This document shows, piece after piece, positions 52,468 to 61,173 of a DNA stretch of 64,000 bases. Every line of letters begins with the position of its first letter. The stretch's first letter is position 1. Below the pieces are notes generated by a model. It did no database searches and was not told where the DNA came from. It was given only the letters and a program-made list of their open reading frames with translations. The position numbers and the translations under genes were made by a program. Source of the DNA: Clostridia bacterium (lineage in GTDB: Bacteria; Bacillota; Clostridia; Lutisporales; Lutisporaceae); NCBI GenBank assembly GCA_035628995.1, contig DASPIR010000026.1:62001-126000 (forward strand), read 5' to 3'.

Positions 52468-52496
52468 TTGAAAAGATGAATAATCCGTGTTAGAAT
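52468..52496 (+). promoter_or_regulatory. Promoter of the thiamine operon
   Basis: TTGAAA (52468-52473) and TAGAAT (52491-52496) are spaced by 17 bp. Transcription would start near 52503, about 20 nt before the riboswitch. Confidence 0.75.
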
Positions 52497-52522
52497 AATA
52501 TAGAAATAAATAGCTTTTGTAC

Positions 52523-52613
52523 TAGGGGGGCTGGATAGGCCAGCTGAGATAGAGAACCGATAAAGTCTCTGACCCTTCTACCTGATCTGGATAATACCAG
52601 CGTAGGGAAGTAG
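52523..52613 (+). ncRNA. TPP riboswitch (THI element)
   Basis: The conserved core is clear: CTGAGATAGAG (near 52544), then ACCCTTCTACCTGATCTGGA and ATAATACCAGCGTAGGGAAG (52591-52610). It binds thiamine pyrophosphate and controls the operon below. The flanking stem and GGGGGG start near 52524. Confidence 0.95.
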
Positions 52614-52632
52614 AGTGTTTATACAGATATAT

Positions 52633-52668
52633 AAGCATAAATCCTTATTAGTGGATTTATGCTTTTTC
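52633..52668 (+). terminator. Riboswitch-controlled terminator
   Basis: AAGCATAAATCC pairs perfectly with GGATTTATGCTT over 12 bp, followed by T-rich sequence. It lies between the riboswitch and thiW and is the likely expression platform, used when thiamine pyrophosphate is bound. Confidence 0.9.
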
Positions 52669-52710
52669 TTTTGGCTCCCTCTAGTGCAAAAACAATTGGA
52701 GGGATTTTTT

Positions 52711-53202
52711 ATGCAAACCAAAAAACTTACATTTTCAGCATTACTTGTAGCAATAGGTGCAATGGCAGGCAATATAATTTATATACCTGTCGGAGCAGCA
52801 AAATGTTTTCCGGTGCAGCATACAATCAATGTCATATCAGGGGTGGTGTTGGGTCCATGGTATGCTGCAGCAAATGCTTTTCTTATTTCCTTGCTAAGAA
52901 ACATGCTGGGTACAGGTTCACCTTTAGCTTTTCCGGGGAGCATGATAGGAGCTTTTTTAGCAGGGATCCTATATTTGAAATTCGGTAAAAAATCATTTGC
53001 AGTGCTGGGCGAGATATTTGGGACAGGTATATTGGGCGGCCTATTGGCGTTCCCAATAGCGAAATTCATGTTAGGGAAGGATGTTGCAGCTTTCTACTTT
53101 ATAATACCTTTCCTGATCAGCACTATAGGGGGTAGTATCTTAGGATACTCCATTCTAAAGGTTATGGAAAAAAGTAATGTATTAAAGAAATTTGATGCAT
53201 AG
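52711..53202 (+). CDS. thiW: ThiW, substrate-binding subunit of thiazole ECF transporter
   Basis: A 163-residue membrane S-component with about five segments. Family motif IPVGAAKCFPVQHTINVISG. It is thought to import the thiazole precursor of thiamine together with a shared ECF energising module, which is not in this window. ATG 52711 follows GGAGGGA. First gene of the riboswitch operon. Confidence 0.92.
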   Translation: MQTKKLTFSALLVAIGAMAGNIIYIPVGAAKCFPVQHTINVISGVVLGPWYAAANAFLISLLRNMLGTGSPLAFPGSMIGAFLAGILYLKFGKKSFAVLGEIFGTGILGGLLAFPIAKFMLGKDVAAFYFIIPFLISTIGGSILGYSILKVMEKSNVLKKFDA

Positions 53203-53215
53203 AGGGGATGAGATT

Positions 53216-54022
53216 ATGAAAAACGTTTTAACTATAGCAGGCTCGGACAGCAGTGGTGGCGCAGGAATACAGGCGGATTTAAAAACATTTTCTGCTCATG
53301 GGGTTTATGGAATGAGTGTTATAACTGCAGTCACTGCCCAAAATACACAAGGTGTTCTTGCAGTGCAGGATATTTCAGTTGAATTGATTAGCAAACAGAT
53401 AGAAGCAATATTTGAGGACATAAGGGTAGATGGTTTGAAAATAGGTATGGCATCCCAAATAAGTACCATAAATACAATCGGTGAAGGCCTTCGCTTCTAT
53501 AAGCCTTCAAATATTGTTTTAGATCCGGTTATGGTATCCAAAAGCGGATATCATCTCTTACAGCCAGAAGCAATGAAAGCGTTAGTTGACATATTGCTGC
53601 CTTTAGCAACAGTAGTTACCCCAAACATTCCTGAGGCTGAAGTGATTACAGGCATAAAGATCAATAGCATTGCAGAAATGGAAAAAGCTGCAAGGGCGAT
53701 TCACAAAATGGGGTCCAGGAATGTATTGGTTAAGGGCGGCCACCTGGAGAATGAAGCAACAGATATATTGTTCGATGGTATCAATTTCACTTATTTGAAA
53801 AACAGGAGAATCGATACAAAAAATACACATGGAACAGGGTGCACTCTGTCAGCTGCAATTGCCTCCAACCTGGCAATAGGTTATTCAATTGAAGAAGCTA
53901 TAACGAAAGCAAAGGAATATATTACAGTTGCGATAGAAAATTCTTTGTCCATAGGCAAAGGGGTGGGGCCTACAAATCATTTCTACACATTGTATAAGAA
54001 GGCAGGTATTTCATATGAGTAA
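53216..54022 (+). CDS. thiD: Hydroxymethylpyrimidine (phosphate) kinase ThiD
   Basis: A 268-residue cytosolic kinase that phosphorylates HMP and HMP phosphate. Motifs are TIAGSDSSGGAGIQADLKTF, near the substrate site, and NTHGTGCTLSAAIA, with the ATP-binding and catalytic residues. The ATG at 53216 has AGAGGGGATGAG upstream. It overlaps cytX by 8 nt. Confidence 0.95.
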   Translation: MKNVLTIAGSDSSGGAGIQADLKTFSAHGVYGMSVITAVTAQNTQGVLAVQDISVELISKQIEAIFEDIRVDGLKIGMASQISTINTIGEGLRFYKPSNIVLDPVMVSKSGYHLLQPEAMKALVDILLPLATVVTPNIPEAEVITGIKINSIAEMEKAARAIHKMGSRNVLVKGGHLENEATDILFDGINFTYLKNRRIDTKNTHGTGCTLSAAIASNLAIGYSIEEAITKAKEYITVAIENSLSIGKGVGPTNHFYTLYKKAGISYE

Positions 54023-55241
54023 AGATAACAATAATATTTCAATGCTTAGTTTTTTTACACTATGGTTTGGGGCAGCAATTTCAATAGCTGAGATACTCAC
54101 AGGGGGGCTGCTTGCACCCCTTGGCTTCAGGCTGGGCTTAACCGCAATAATAATCGGGCATCTTATCGGAACAACAATTTTAGTGCTCGGAGGGATAATA
54201 GGTACGGAAGAAAGACTTCCTTCAATAATGTCAACCGGAATATCCTTTGGAACATACGGAGCATACCTGTTTTCGGTACTGAATGTACTCCAACTGATTG
54301 GCTGGACTGCAGTTATGATAATATCCGGTGCAAGGTCAGTGAATGAAATATCGAAAGCACTATGGTCCTATGACGGTATAAATTTATGGAGCCTTATAAT
54401 AGGGGGACTTATATGCTTATGGATTTTGTTCGGCAAAACAGGATGGAAGAAACTGAATCTGGCTGCTGTAACCCTTCTCTTCCTGCTTACAATCCTGCTG
54501 AGTGCTGTTGTTTTCAAGAACAGCGAGTTGTTTACTAAAGCTTCAGAGGGTGCGATATCTTTCGGTGCGGCTATAGAGCTTAATGTAATAATGCCTCTCT
54601 CATGGCTGCCGCTAATAGCTGACTATACGAGGTTTGCAAAAAGAAAAAGAGATGGCGTTATAGGCAGCTTCCTGGGATATTTTATAGGCAGCTCATGGAT
54701 GTATATGATCGGACTAGGTACGGCAATTGTTGCAGGTAATGCTGATCCGGGTGCAATGATGCTGGCTGCTAATTTAGGGCTCACTGCTCTGGGAATAGTT
54801 ATTCTATCTACTGTAACGACAACATTTCTTGATGCATACTCAGCAGGGGTGTCAGTTTTGAATCTATTTCCGAGGTTGAACGAGAGGAAAGCCGCAGTAG
54901 CAATGGGAATAATAGGAACGCTAATTGCGATAGCTGCACCAATAGAGCAATATCAAAACTTCTTATATGCAATCGGTTCGGTTTTTGCACCTCTTTTTGC
55001 AATACTGCTTACTGATTATTTCGTAATCAGAAAAAATAGAAAGCTCCAGGCAGGACTGCTTGTGAACTGGGGTGCTGTTCTTGTCTGGGTTTTTGGGGTT
55101 GTTATATATTATCAATTCATAAAGATTGACTTTGTACTAGGTGCAACGGTTCCTGTAATGGCAATAACAGGTACGATTTATACTCTTACTTGGAGGTTGA
55201 CTGAAAAATGGAAGCTATTCAAAAAGCATCAGAACTCTTAA
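54015..55241 (+). CDS. cytX: CytX, putative hydroxymethylpyrimidine transporter
   Basis: A 408-residue permease of the nucleobase-cation-symport (NCS1) family with about twelve segments. Characteristic early part SFFTLWFGAAISIAEILTGG. In thiamine operons CytX is linked to HMP uptake. It overlaps thiD at its start and thiM at its end. Confidence 0.92.
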   Translation: MSKDNNNISMLSFFTLWFGAAISIAEILTGGLLAPLGFRLGLTAIIIGHLIGTTILVLGGIIGTEERLPSIMSTGISFGTYGAYLFSVLNVLQLIGWTAVMIISGARSVNEISKALWSYDGINLWSLIIGGLICLWILFGKTGWKKLNLAAVTLLFLLTILLSAVVFKNSELFTKASEGAISFGAAIELNVIMPLSWLPLIADYTRFAKRKRDGVIGSFLGYFIGSSWMYMIGLGTAIVAGNADPGAMMLAANLGLTALGIVILSTVTTTFLDAYSAGVSVLNLFPRLNERKAAVAMGIIGTLIAIAAPIEQYQNFLYAIGSVFAPLFAILLTDYFVIRKNRKLQAGLLVNWGAVLVWVFGVVIYYQFIKIDFVLGATVPVMAITGTIYTLTWRLTEKWKLFKKHQNS

Positions 55242-56020
55242 AGACAATAAAAGAAAGCAGACCTATAATACATCATATAACTAATTATGTTACTATGAAT
55301 GATTGTGCAAATATTGTGCTGGCTATTGGAGGATCGCCGATAATGGCCAATGACGCCGCTGAGGTTTCCGAAGTTGTAGCAATATCAAAAGCATTAGTGC
55401 TCAATATAGGGACACCTAACCATAATAATTTCCGGTCAATGCTTCTGGCGGGAGAAAAAGCCAACGAGCTGGGTATTCCAATAGTATTTGATCCGGTTGG
55501 TGCAGGTGCTACGAACTTTCGAAAGGAAATATGCAGCAAACTGCTGGCAGATATCAAGCCGGCTGTTATTAAAGGAAACCTCTCTGAAATTGTGCACCTG
55601 GCTAGCTTTGATGGCTGTAATTATGGAATAGACTCTTATTTGGATGTTGATAATGGGAAAGAGATTGTTCAAGAGCTTGCCGGGAGATTGAATTGTATTG
55701 TTGCTGCCACAGGTCGGATGGATATAGTGTCTGATGGGAAAATCACCTATACCATAAATAATGGTCATGAAATGCTATCAAGAATCACAGGCACAGGGTG
55801 CATGATATCATCACTGGTTGGTGTGTTCTGCAGTGTGACACAGGATTATCTGATAGGTACTGCTGGTGGTATCATGGCAATGGGGATTTCAGGCCGGCTC
55901 GCATTTGACAGCTTGCTGCCAAATGAAGGGGTAGGAATGTTTAAAACAAGGCTTTTCGATAATATCTATAACCTGGATGAAAGCACATTTTTAAGGGAAG
56001 GTGAGATTAATGCTGTATAA
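55208..56020 (+). CDS. thiM: Hydroxyethylthiazole kinase ThiM
   Basis: A 270-residue cytosolic kinase that phosphorylates the thiazole moiety for thiamine salvage. Visible motifs are HHITNYVTMNDCANIVLAIG and RITGTGCMISS. It overlaps cytX by 34 nt, so translation is probably coupled. Confidence 0.95.
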   Translation: MEAIQKASELLKTIKESRPIIHHITNYVTMNDCANIVLAIGGSPIMANDAAEVSEVVAISKALVLNIGTPNHNNFRSMLLAGEKANELGIPIVFDPVGAGATNFRKEICSKLLADIKPAVIKGNLSEIVHLASFDGCNYGIDSYLDVDNGKEIVQELAGRLNCIVAATGRMDIVSDGKITYTINNGHEMLSRITGTGCMISSLVGVFCSVTQDYLIGTAGGIMAMGISGRLAFDSLLPNEGVGMFKTRLFDNIYNLDESTFLREGEINAV

Positions 56021-56627
56021 AGAACTTGTGGATTATTCCTTATACCTGATAACTGATAGAAAAGCATTGGGTGGGAAGGAGCTGCTTGTTAGCATCGAGG
56101 CTGCGATACAGGGTGGAGTAACTTTAGTCCAACTGAGAGAAAAAGATATAACAGGGTATGATTATTATAATCTGGCTATAAGAGTAAAGGAGTTAGTAGG
56201 GAAATATAATATACCTCTTATTATTAATGATAGAGTTGATATCGCTTTGGCTGTCAATGCTGATGGGGTGCATCTCGGACCGGAGGATTTACCCGTACCA
56301 ATTGCAAGAAAATTAATGGGTCCTGATAAAATTATAGGTGCTTCTGCTAATTGTGTTGAAGAGGCCCTTGCTTACCAAAAGCAAGGAGCTGACTATCTGG
56401 GAATAGGGGCCCTTTTTCCGACGATTACAAAAGGAAACACCGAGCATGTAAACCTTGAACAATTGAAGATTATTAAAGAAGCTGTTTGCATACCAGTGGT
56501 AGGAATTGGCGGGGTAAATGTCAAAAATGCTTCTGCGGTCAGAGCTGCAGGAGTTGACGGTATAGCAGCTGCTTCGGCTATTCTGGGAAGTGAGAATGTC
56601 TCAAAAGCTGCAAATAGTTTAAGGTAA
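56010..56627 (+). CDS. thiE: Thiamine phosphate synthase ThiE
   Basis: A 205-residue TIM-barrel enzyme that joins HMP pyrophosphate and thiazole phosphate. Motifs are LITDRKALGGKELLVSIEAA, TLVQLREKD, and VGIGGVNVKNASAVRAAGVD. ATG 56010 has GGTGAGATT upstream; the GTG at 56001 is too close to AAGGGAAG. It overlaps thiM by 11 nt and completes the salvage set; no thiC or thiG gene is here. Confidence 0.95.
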   Translation: MLYKELVDYSLYLITDRKALGGKELLVSIEAAIQGGVTLVQLREKDITGYDYYNLAIRVKELVGKYNIPLIINDRVDIALAVNADGVHLGPEDLPVPIARKLMGPDKIIGASANCVEEALAYQKQGADYLGIGALFPTITKGNTEHVNLEQLKIIKEAVCIPVVGIGGVNVKNASAVRAAGVDGIAAASAILGSENVSKAANSLR

Positions 56628-56714
56628 AACTTACTATAATCATGCTGAATATTGATCGAAGCATATCAGTTATAAGTTAATTATCCAGCACAATATTCTA
56701 AAGGGTGCTATATT

Positions 56715-56744
56715 AAGTGGAATTGTAAAAATTCCACTTTTTTT
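56715..56744 (+). terminator. Terminator of the thiamine operon
   Basis: AAGTGGAATT pairs with AATTCCACTT, followed by T7. The rest of the gap holds the next promoter. Confidence 0.9.
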
Positions 56745-56784
56745 GCTATATATATGCAAAATAATGCTCTTTATATGCTGAAAA

Positions 56785-56816
56785 TTGACAAGCACTTTTC
56801 GTAATAATAGTATATT
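56785..56816 (+). promoter_or_regulatory. Promoter of the AbrB-like gene
   Basis: TTGACA (56785-56790) with TAGTAT at 17 bp or TATATT at 20 bp. Moderate support. Confidence 0.5.
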
Positions 56817-56894
56817 TACATAGGTAAAATAATTAGCTGCTTATAGAAAAGAATATGTTTATTTCTTAAATTTACCTGTGGGGGGGACGCTATC

Positions 56895-57137
56895 ATGAAA
56901 TCCTTCGGAATAATAAGCGAATTGGATAATGCTGGTGGAGTAAAACTACCCGATATGTTGTTAGGACTATATGATTTGGGAGCAGGGGATGCCATGGAGA
57001 TGCACTTGGAGGGAAATAAAATAATAATGAGGAAATACCCACCTGCTTGTGTATTCTGTGGATCTACGAAGGACTTAAGGGAGTACAGGGACAAGAGTTT
57101 CTGCTGTTGCTGTGCCGACGAGTTGAAGAATTATTAA
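56895..57137 (+). CDS. AbrB/SpoVT-like regulator with C-terminal zinc ribbon
   Basis: An 80-residue protein. The N-terminal half (MKSFGIISELDNAGGVKLPD) is a swapped-hairpin AbrB DNA-binding domain, similar to the N-terminal part of AbrB and SpoVT. The C-terminal half has CVFC followed 19 residues later by CCCC, an unusual zinc ribbon. It is probably a transition-state or sporulation regulator. GGGGGGAC precedes ATG 56895. Confidence 0.75.
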   Translation: MKSFGIISELDNAGGVKLPDMLLGLYDLGAGDAMEMHLEGNKIIMRKYPPACVFCGSTKDLREYRDKSFCCCCADELKNY

Positions 57138-57149
57138 AAAAGATAAGAA

Positions 57150-57183
57150 TAAAGGCAGCTTTTCAAGCTGCCTTTATTTTTAT
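57150..57183 (+). terminator. Terminator after the AbrB-like gene
   Basis: AAAGGCAGCTT pairs with AAGCTGCCTTT (loop TTC), followed by TATTTTT. Confidence 0.93.
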
Positions 57184-57239
57184 AACGAATAGGAAAGTAT
57201 AAATTTCCTTAGTGTACCACTTTCCGTAAATGAGTTTCA

Positions 57240-57287
57240 TAAAAGGCTTCCTTAATTATTAAAGTGCTTTATTAGAAGCCTTTTTTA
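57240..57287. terminator. Terminator for the spore glycosidase gene (usable both ways)
   Basis: AAAAGGCTTCC (57241-57251) pairs with GAAGCCTTTTTT (57276-57287); T-rich sequence lies on the plus side, and on the minus strand the hairpin directly follows the glycosidase stop codon. Confidence 0.75.
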
Positions 57288-58697
57288 CCTTTTTTTGATA
57301 GTAAAATTATCCTCGAGCAGAGCCCAGTTTTGTGGGAATGGATAGCCCAGAGCCCAATAGCTCACACCTCTCAGCTTATAACTTTTTACTACATTGAATT
57401 TTGCCTGTGCGCTTCGTGCATCTTCAAACCACACTTCATGCATCCTTCCCTGCTCATCTGTATAGCGGAAGTATGGAGATTCTGTTGTGGTATCATACTG
57501 GATGGTAGCGTAATACCGCCTTGCCCTTGCCATAGCTTCCTCCATGCTGAAGGTTTCAGCCTCCTGCCCCTTAACATGGGGAAGGAGCCAATCTCTTGCA
57601 TATATTTGGAATCCGAAGAATATCTTATCTCTTGGCATAACAGAAACTGCATAGTCAAGGACACGCTTTATCTGATTTAGTGGCGAGATAGCTTGAGGCG
57701 GTCCGAAGCGCCAGCCCCATTCATAGGTCATCAATACAACAAAATCAGCAATTCTGCCATGAGCAGGATAATCATGAGCAGTATACAGCAAGCCATGCTG
57801 TTCTGCACTCAGCTTGGGTGCCAGAGCACTTGAAATTAAATATCCGGCAGTATGCATACTGTCAGATGCGCGCTGCATGAATTGGTTATAAAGCTCGCGG
57901 TCTTCAGGAAGTACGTTTTCGAAATCAACGTTTAGGGCTTTATAACCCTTATTCCTCATTATATTAATTACGTTTTGTAACAGTAGATTTTGTATATCAA
58001 CGCTTGACAGAATAATATGTGCAAGGTTCTCACCCAATTCAGTACTGGTGAAATTTGTAATACACATTATTGGAGTGACATTTTCTGCAATTGCTGTATT
58101 CACTGCTTCTGTATCCTTTATCGCCTGAAGATTGCCATCTTCTCGGATTCTGTAAGCGAAAGGACTTAAATAGGTGAGGTGCTCCGCATCCTCTGCTACA
58201 ATAGGAATTGCGGCTTCAGACAGTATATAAATGTATCCATTTACTTCAATCACCGGCCTCCGTTTCCTTGGTATAACCAGTACGGCACCTGGATATACGA
58301 GGTTGGGATTATCTATGTTGTTCACTTTCAATATGTCTTGTACGGTAGTGCCATATATTTGGGCAATCCTCCACAATGCCTCTCCTCGCTTAACAATATG
58401 GCGAAGTGCCGGTATATAAATTGTAAGACCAGGATAAATACTTGCCGGGTTGGCTATCTGGTTGGCCTGTACAATCGCCTGTATTGACGTACCGTAGGTT
58501 TGTGCGATTTTCCATAGGGTTTCACCTGATTTCACAGTGTGGAATGTATCTTCTGTTGGAATGACCAATGCCTCACCAATTAACAAGAGATTCGCATTTG
58601 GCAGCTCATTAATATCTATTATCTTAGAGGCAGGGACTCGGTAGAAGGAAGAAATCTGCCAAAGTGCTTCCCCTGGTTTAACCACATGAATAAGCAT
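57285..58697 (-). CDS. Spore cortex glycosidase with three LysM repeats and GH18 domain (YaaH/SleL-like)
   Basis: A 470-residue protein. Three LysM repeats (residues 1-46, 51-95, 98-142; for example HTVKSGETLWKIAQTYGT) bind peptidoglycan. The C-terminal glycosyl hydrolase 18 domain includes the catalytic-type motif KALNVDFENV with its Glu. YaaH and SleL cleave N-acetylglucosaminidic bonds of cortex fragments during germination. There is no signal peptide, as for spore-coat-located members. GGGAGGTC precedes ATG 58697. Confidence 0.92.
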   Translation of the reverse strand: MLIHVVKPGEALWQISSFYRVPASKIIDINELPNANLLLIGEALVIPTEDTFHTVKSGETLWKIAQTYGTSIQAIVQANQIANPASIYPGLTIYIPALRHIVKRGEALWRIAQIYGTTVQDILKVNNIDNPNLVYPGAVLVIPRKRRPVIEVNGYIYILSEAAIPIVAEDAEHLTYLSPFAYRIREDGNLQAIKDTEAVNTAIAENVTPIMCITNFTSTELGENLAHIILSSVDIQNLLLQNVINIMRNKGYKALNVDFENVLPEDRELYNQFMQRASDSMHTAGYLISSALAPKLSAEQHGLLYTAHDYPAHGRIADFVVLMTYEWGWRFGPPQAISPLNQIKRVLDYAVSVMPRDKIFFGFQIYARDWLLPHVKGQEAETFSMEEAMARARRYYATIQYDTTTESPYFRYTDEQGRMHEVWFEDARSAQAKFNVVKSYKLRGVSYWALGYPFPQNWALLEDNFTIKKR

Positions 58698-58858
58698 GAA
58701 ATGACCTCCCTATTTCTTTATTAATATAATCTATGCAAAACATGGTTTCCTCAGAATAACAAGCGACGCTCCAATAAGTTGTATATATATGCTGCTGTAA
58801 CAATTGCCTCTTCCTATGAATAATATGATATATGCGATTAAATTTACGGGGTGGTAGT

Positions 58859-60130
58859 TTGGAAACATTGACGTTAGGCTCCCGAGGTCCGAATGTGAAG
58901 CTCATTCAAAGCCTTTTAGCAAGGATTGGTTATAATCCCGGAGTTGTAGACGGGGTTTTTGGACAGCAAACAAGGGAAGCCGTAAGGGAATTCCAGCTGG
59001 ATAATGGACTTTTGACTGATGGGATTGTTGGGCCATCGACTTGGAGCAGGCTTGAGAAGTTTCTGTTAGGGTATGCCACATATACCGTCAAACCGGGCGA
59101 TACTTTTTACAATATATCCAGAAAGTTTTACACCACACTTAATGCTGTATTAACAGCAAATCCGGGAATCGACCCGAAAATGCTTAGGGTGGGGCAGATA
59201 ATCACCGTACCCTATGGCATTGATGTGGTTTTTACCGATATTGACTATACTTATGAAATGATGGAGAGGAATATAAGAGGGCTTAAGGCAAGGTATCCCT
59301 TTATAGAGGTGGGCATTGCAGGGAAAAGCGTGCTAGGGAAAAACCTATATTATATAAAACTGGGTAATGGGCCTGTCGAGGTATTTTACAACGGTTCACA
59401 CCACGCTCTTGAGTGGATAACGACTCCGCTTCTTATGAAGTTCATAGAAAATTTCGCCCGAGGATATTCAAATAACTCTCCAATTAGGGGCTACAATACT
59501 CGAGATATTTGGAGCAGAAGCAGTATATACATCATGCCTATGGTTAATCCTGATGGAGTTGACCTGGTACTGGAGGGACTAAAAAGGAACAATCCATATT
59601 ATAATCAGCTGCTTGTCTGGAATGATACAGGATTGCCCTTCTCTCAAGTATGGAAGGCCAATATAAGAGGCGTCGATTTGAATCGTAATTATCCGGCATC
59701 ATGGGAAGAGGCTAAAGCACAAGAACCAGCCCTTGGAATAGATGGACCGGGGCCTACCAGATACGGTGGACCAAGACCACTTTCAGAGCCTGAGACCCAG
59801 GCGGTTGTTAATTTCACACGGCAGCATAATTTCAAGCTGGTTATTGCCTACCACACTCAAGGAAGGGTGATATACTGGCTATATAGAGATATAAGACCGC
59901 CCCGGGCTTTGGAGATAGCAAGACTTTTTTCCAGTATAAGCGGATATGCTATATCTGATGTACCTTATGCGGCAGCTTATGCCGGTTACAAGGATTGGTT
60001 TGTGGAGCAGTATAGGAGACCTGGATATACCTTTGAGGTAGGAATTGGACGGAATCCGGTGCCTATTACTCAATTCAACGATATATATCGGGAGAATGAG
60101 GGAGTAATGCTGCTGGCACCAATAGTATAG
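58859..60130 (+). CDS. M14 peptidoglycan endopeptidase with PG-binding and LysM domains
   Basis: A 423-residue zinc carboxypeptidase-fold enzyme like gamma-D-glutamyl-L-diamino-acid endopeptidase I. The N-terminal peptidoglycan-binding domain 1 has TLTLGSRGPNVKLIQSLLAR, then one LysM repeat (YTVKPGDTFYNISRKF), then the M14 domain with zinc ligands in SHHALEWIT and AYHTQG, and the catalytic Glu in YTFEVGIGR. The start is TTG 58859 after CGGGGTGG; ATG 58832 has no site. It is divergent from the spore glycosidase gene, which suggests a shared role in spore peptidoglycan. Confidence 0.9.
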   Translation: METLTLGSRGPNVKLIQSLLARIGYNPGVVDGVFGQQTREAVREFQLDNGLLTDGIVGPSTWSRLEKFLLGYATYTVKPGDTFYNISRKFYTTLNAVLTANPGIDPKMLRVGQIITVPYGIDVVFTDIDYTYEMMERNIRGLKARYPFIEVGIAGKSVLGKNLYYIKLGNGPVEVFYNGSHHALEWITTPLLMKFIENFARGYSNNSPIRGYNTRDIWSRSSIYIMPMVNPDGVDLVLEGLKRNNPYYNQLLVWNDTGLPFSQVWKANIRGVDLNRNYPASWEEAKAQEPALGIDGPGPTRYGGPRPLSEPETQAVVNFTRQHNFKLVIAYHTQGRVIYWLYRDIRPPRALEIARLFSSISGYAISDVPYAAAYAGYKDWFVEQYRRPGYTFEVGIGRNPVPITQFNDIYRENEGVMLLAPIV

Positions 60131-60149
60131 TTTATAATGAATAATGAGA

Positions 60150-60184
60150 CAAAACGCCTGTCAAACCTTTGACAGGCGTTTTTA
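60150..60184 (+). terminator. Terminator after the M14 peptidase gene
   Basis: AAAACGCCTGTCAAA pairs with TTTGACAGGCGTTTT, ending in TTTT. Confidence 0.93.
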
Positions 60185-60271
60185 CAGCCGTTGCTTCATT
60201 GACTAACCTTACTGAATTCCTGTATAATGTTAACGTAATATTATTAAGGAACACCTAATGGGAGGACTTAA

Positions 60272-60562
60272 GTGAGGATATTTCTATATATAGCTATAAT
60301 TTTTATTGGCGCATGGCTGGGTGCGGGAGGGAAGCTTTCGGAAAGCTTTACGGTCAATCTGTCCAAGCTTCAGTTTATCAGCTTGCTGCTTTTGCTTTTC
60401 ATAATGGGAGTCAATATCGGTGTCAATGATGATGTGATAAATGGGTTCTACAAGCTAGGTTTCCAGGCAGTTGTACTTGCTGTTTTCGCAATAGCCTTCA
60501 GTGTGTTTTTTGTTAAGCTGGTATCGGGTTTTGTACAGCGAGGACGAAAGGATAGTGAATGA
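60272..60562 (+). CDS. lysO-like: LysO-type lysine exporter, N-terminal half (DUF340)
   Basis: A 96-residue membrane protein with three segments, equivalent to the first part of LysO (YbjE), a lysine exporter of about 300 residues in E. coli. Features are IGAWLGAGGKLSES and FIMGVNIGVNDDVIN. The second half is encoded by the next gene. GGGAGGAC precedes GTG 60272. Confidence 0.8.
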   Translation: MRIFLYIAIIFIGAWLGAGGKLSESFTVNLSKLQFISLLLLLFIMGVNIGVNDDVINGFYKLGFQAVVLAVFAIAFSVFFVKLVSGFVQRGRKDSE

Positions 60563-60563
60563 T

Positions 60564-61157
60564 ATGAATGCAGGGATAATTGCAGCTGTTGCATCGGGTA
60601 TCATTGCCGGACTATTTTTGTTTCCTCCTCAGCTTGTTCAATACATAGGCATAACAATTGACTTTGGACTCTGTGCGTTACTGTTTTTTGTCGGAATAGA
60701 CATTGGCCGGAATAAGGATATTATAAATCAAATCAAAGCGTGCGGTCTCAGAATACTGCTTATTCCCATAATGATAGCTCTGGGCAGCATAATAGGGAGT
60801 GCTGCAGGAGGCTTCATCATAGGACTTCCTTTCAATGAGGCGGGGGCAATAGGAGCAGGTTTTGGTTGGTATAGTCTCTCAGCAATAATACTGTCTGACT
60901 ACAGCCCGGAAATAGGAGCATTGGCGTTTGTGACTAATGTCTGCAGAGAGATTTTTGCATTGATGGCAATACCTTTTATAGCCAAGTACATAGGAAAGCT
61001 TGAGAGCATTGCACCTGCCGGAGCTACAGCAATGGATACCTCTCTTGCCGTTGTATCCAGGGCTACTGATAGCAGAACTGCGGTGGTTTCCTTTATCGCG
61101 GGGGTTGTTCTGTCACTGTTGGTGCCTATACTGGTACCGCTTTTGATATCTTTGTAG
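60564..61157 (+). CDS. lysO-like: LysO-type lysine exporter, C-terminal half
   Basis: A 197-residue membrane protein with about six segments. Motifs are ALLFFVGIDIGRNKDIINQI and GAGFGWYSLSAIILSD. It starts one base after the stop codon of the first half. AAAGGA lies about 10 nt upstream of ATG 60564. The two products together match the length of one LysO. Confidence 0.83.
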   Translation: MNAGIIAAVASGIIAGLFLFPPQLVQYIGITIDFGLCALLFFVGIDIGRNKDIINQIKACGLRILLIPIMIALGSIIGSAAGGFIIGLPFNEAGAIGAGFGWYSLSAIILSDYSPEIGALAFVTNVCREIFALMAIPFIAKYIGKLESIAPAGATAMDTSLAVVSRATDSRTAVVSFIAGVVLSLLVPILVPLLISL

Positions 61158-61173
61158 GGTGTGTGATGAGTGC

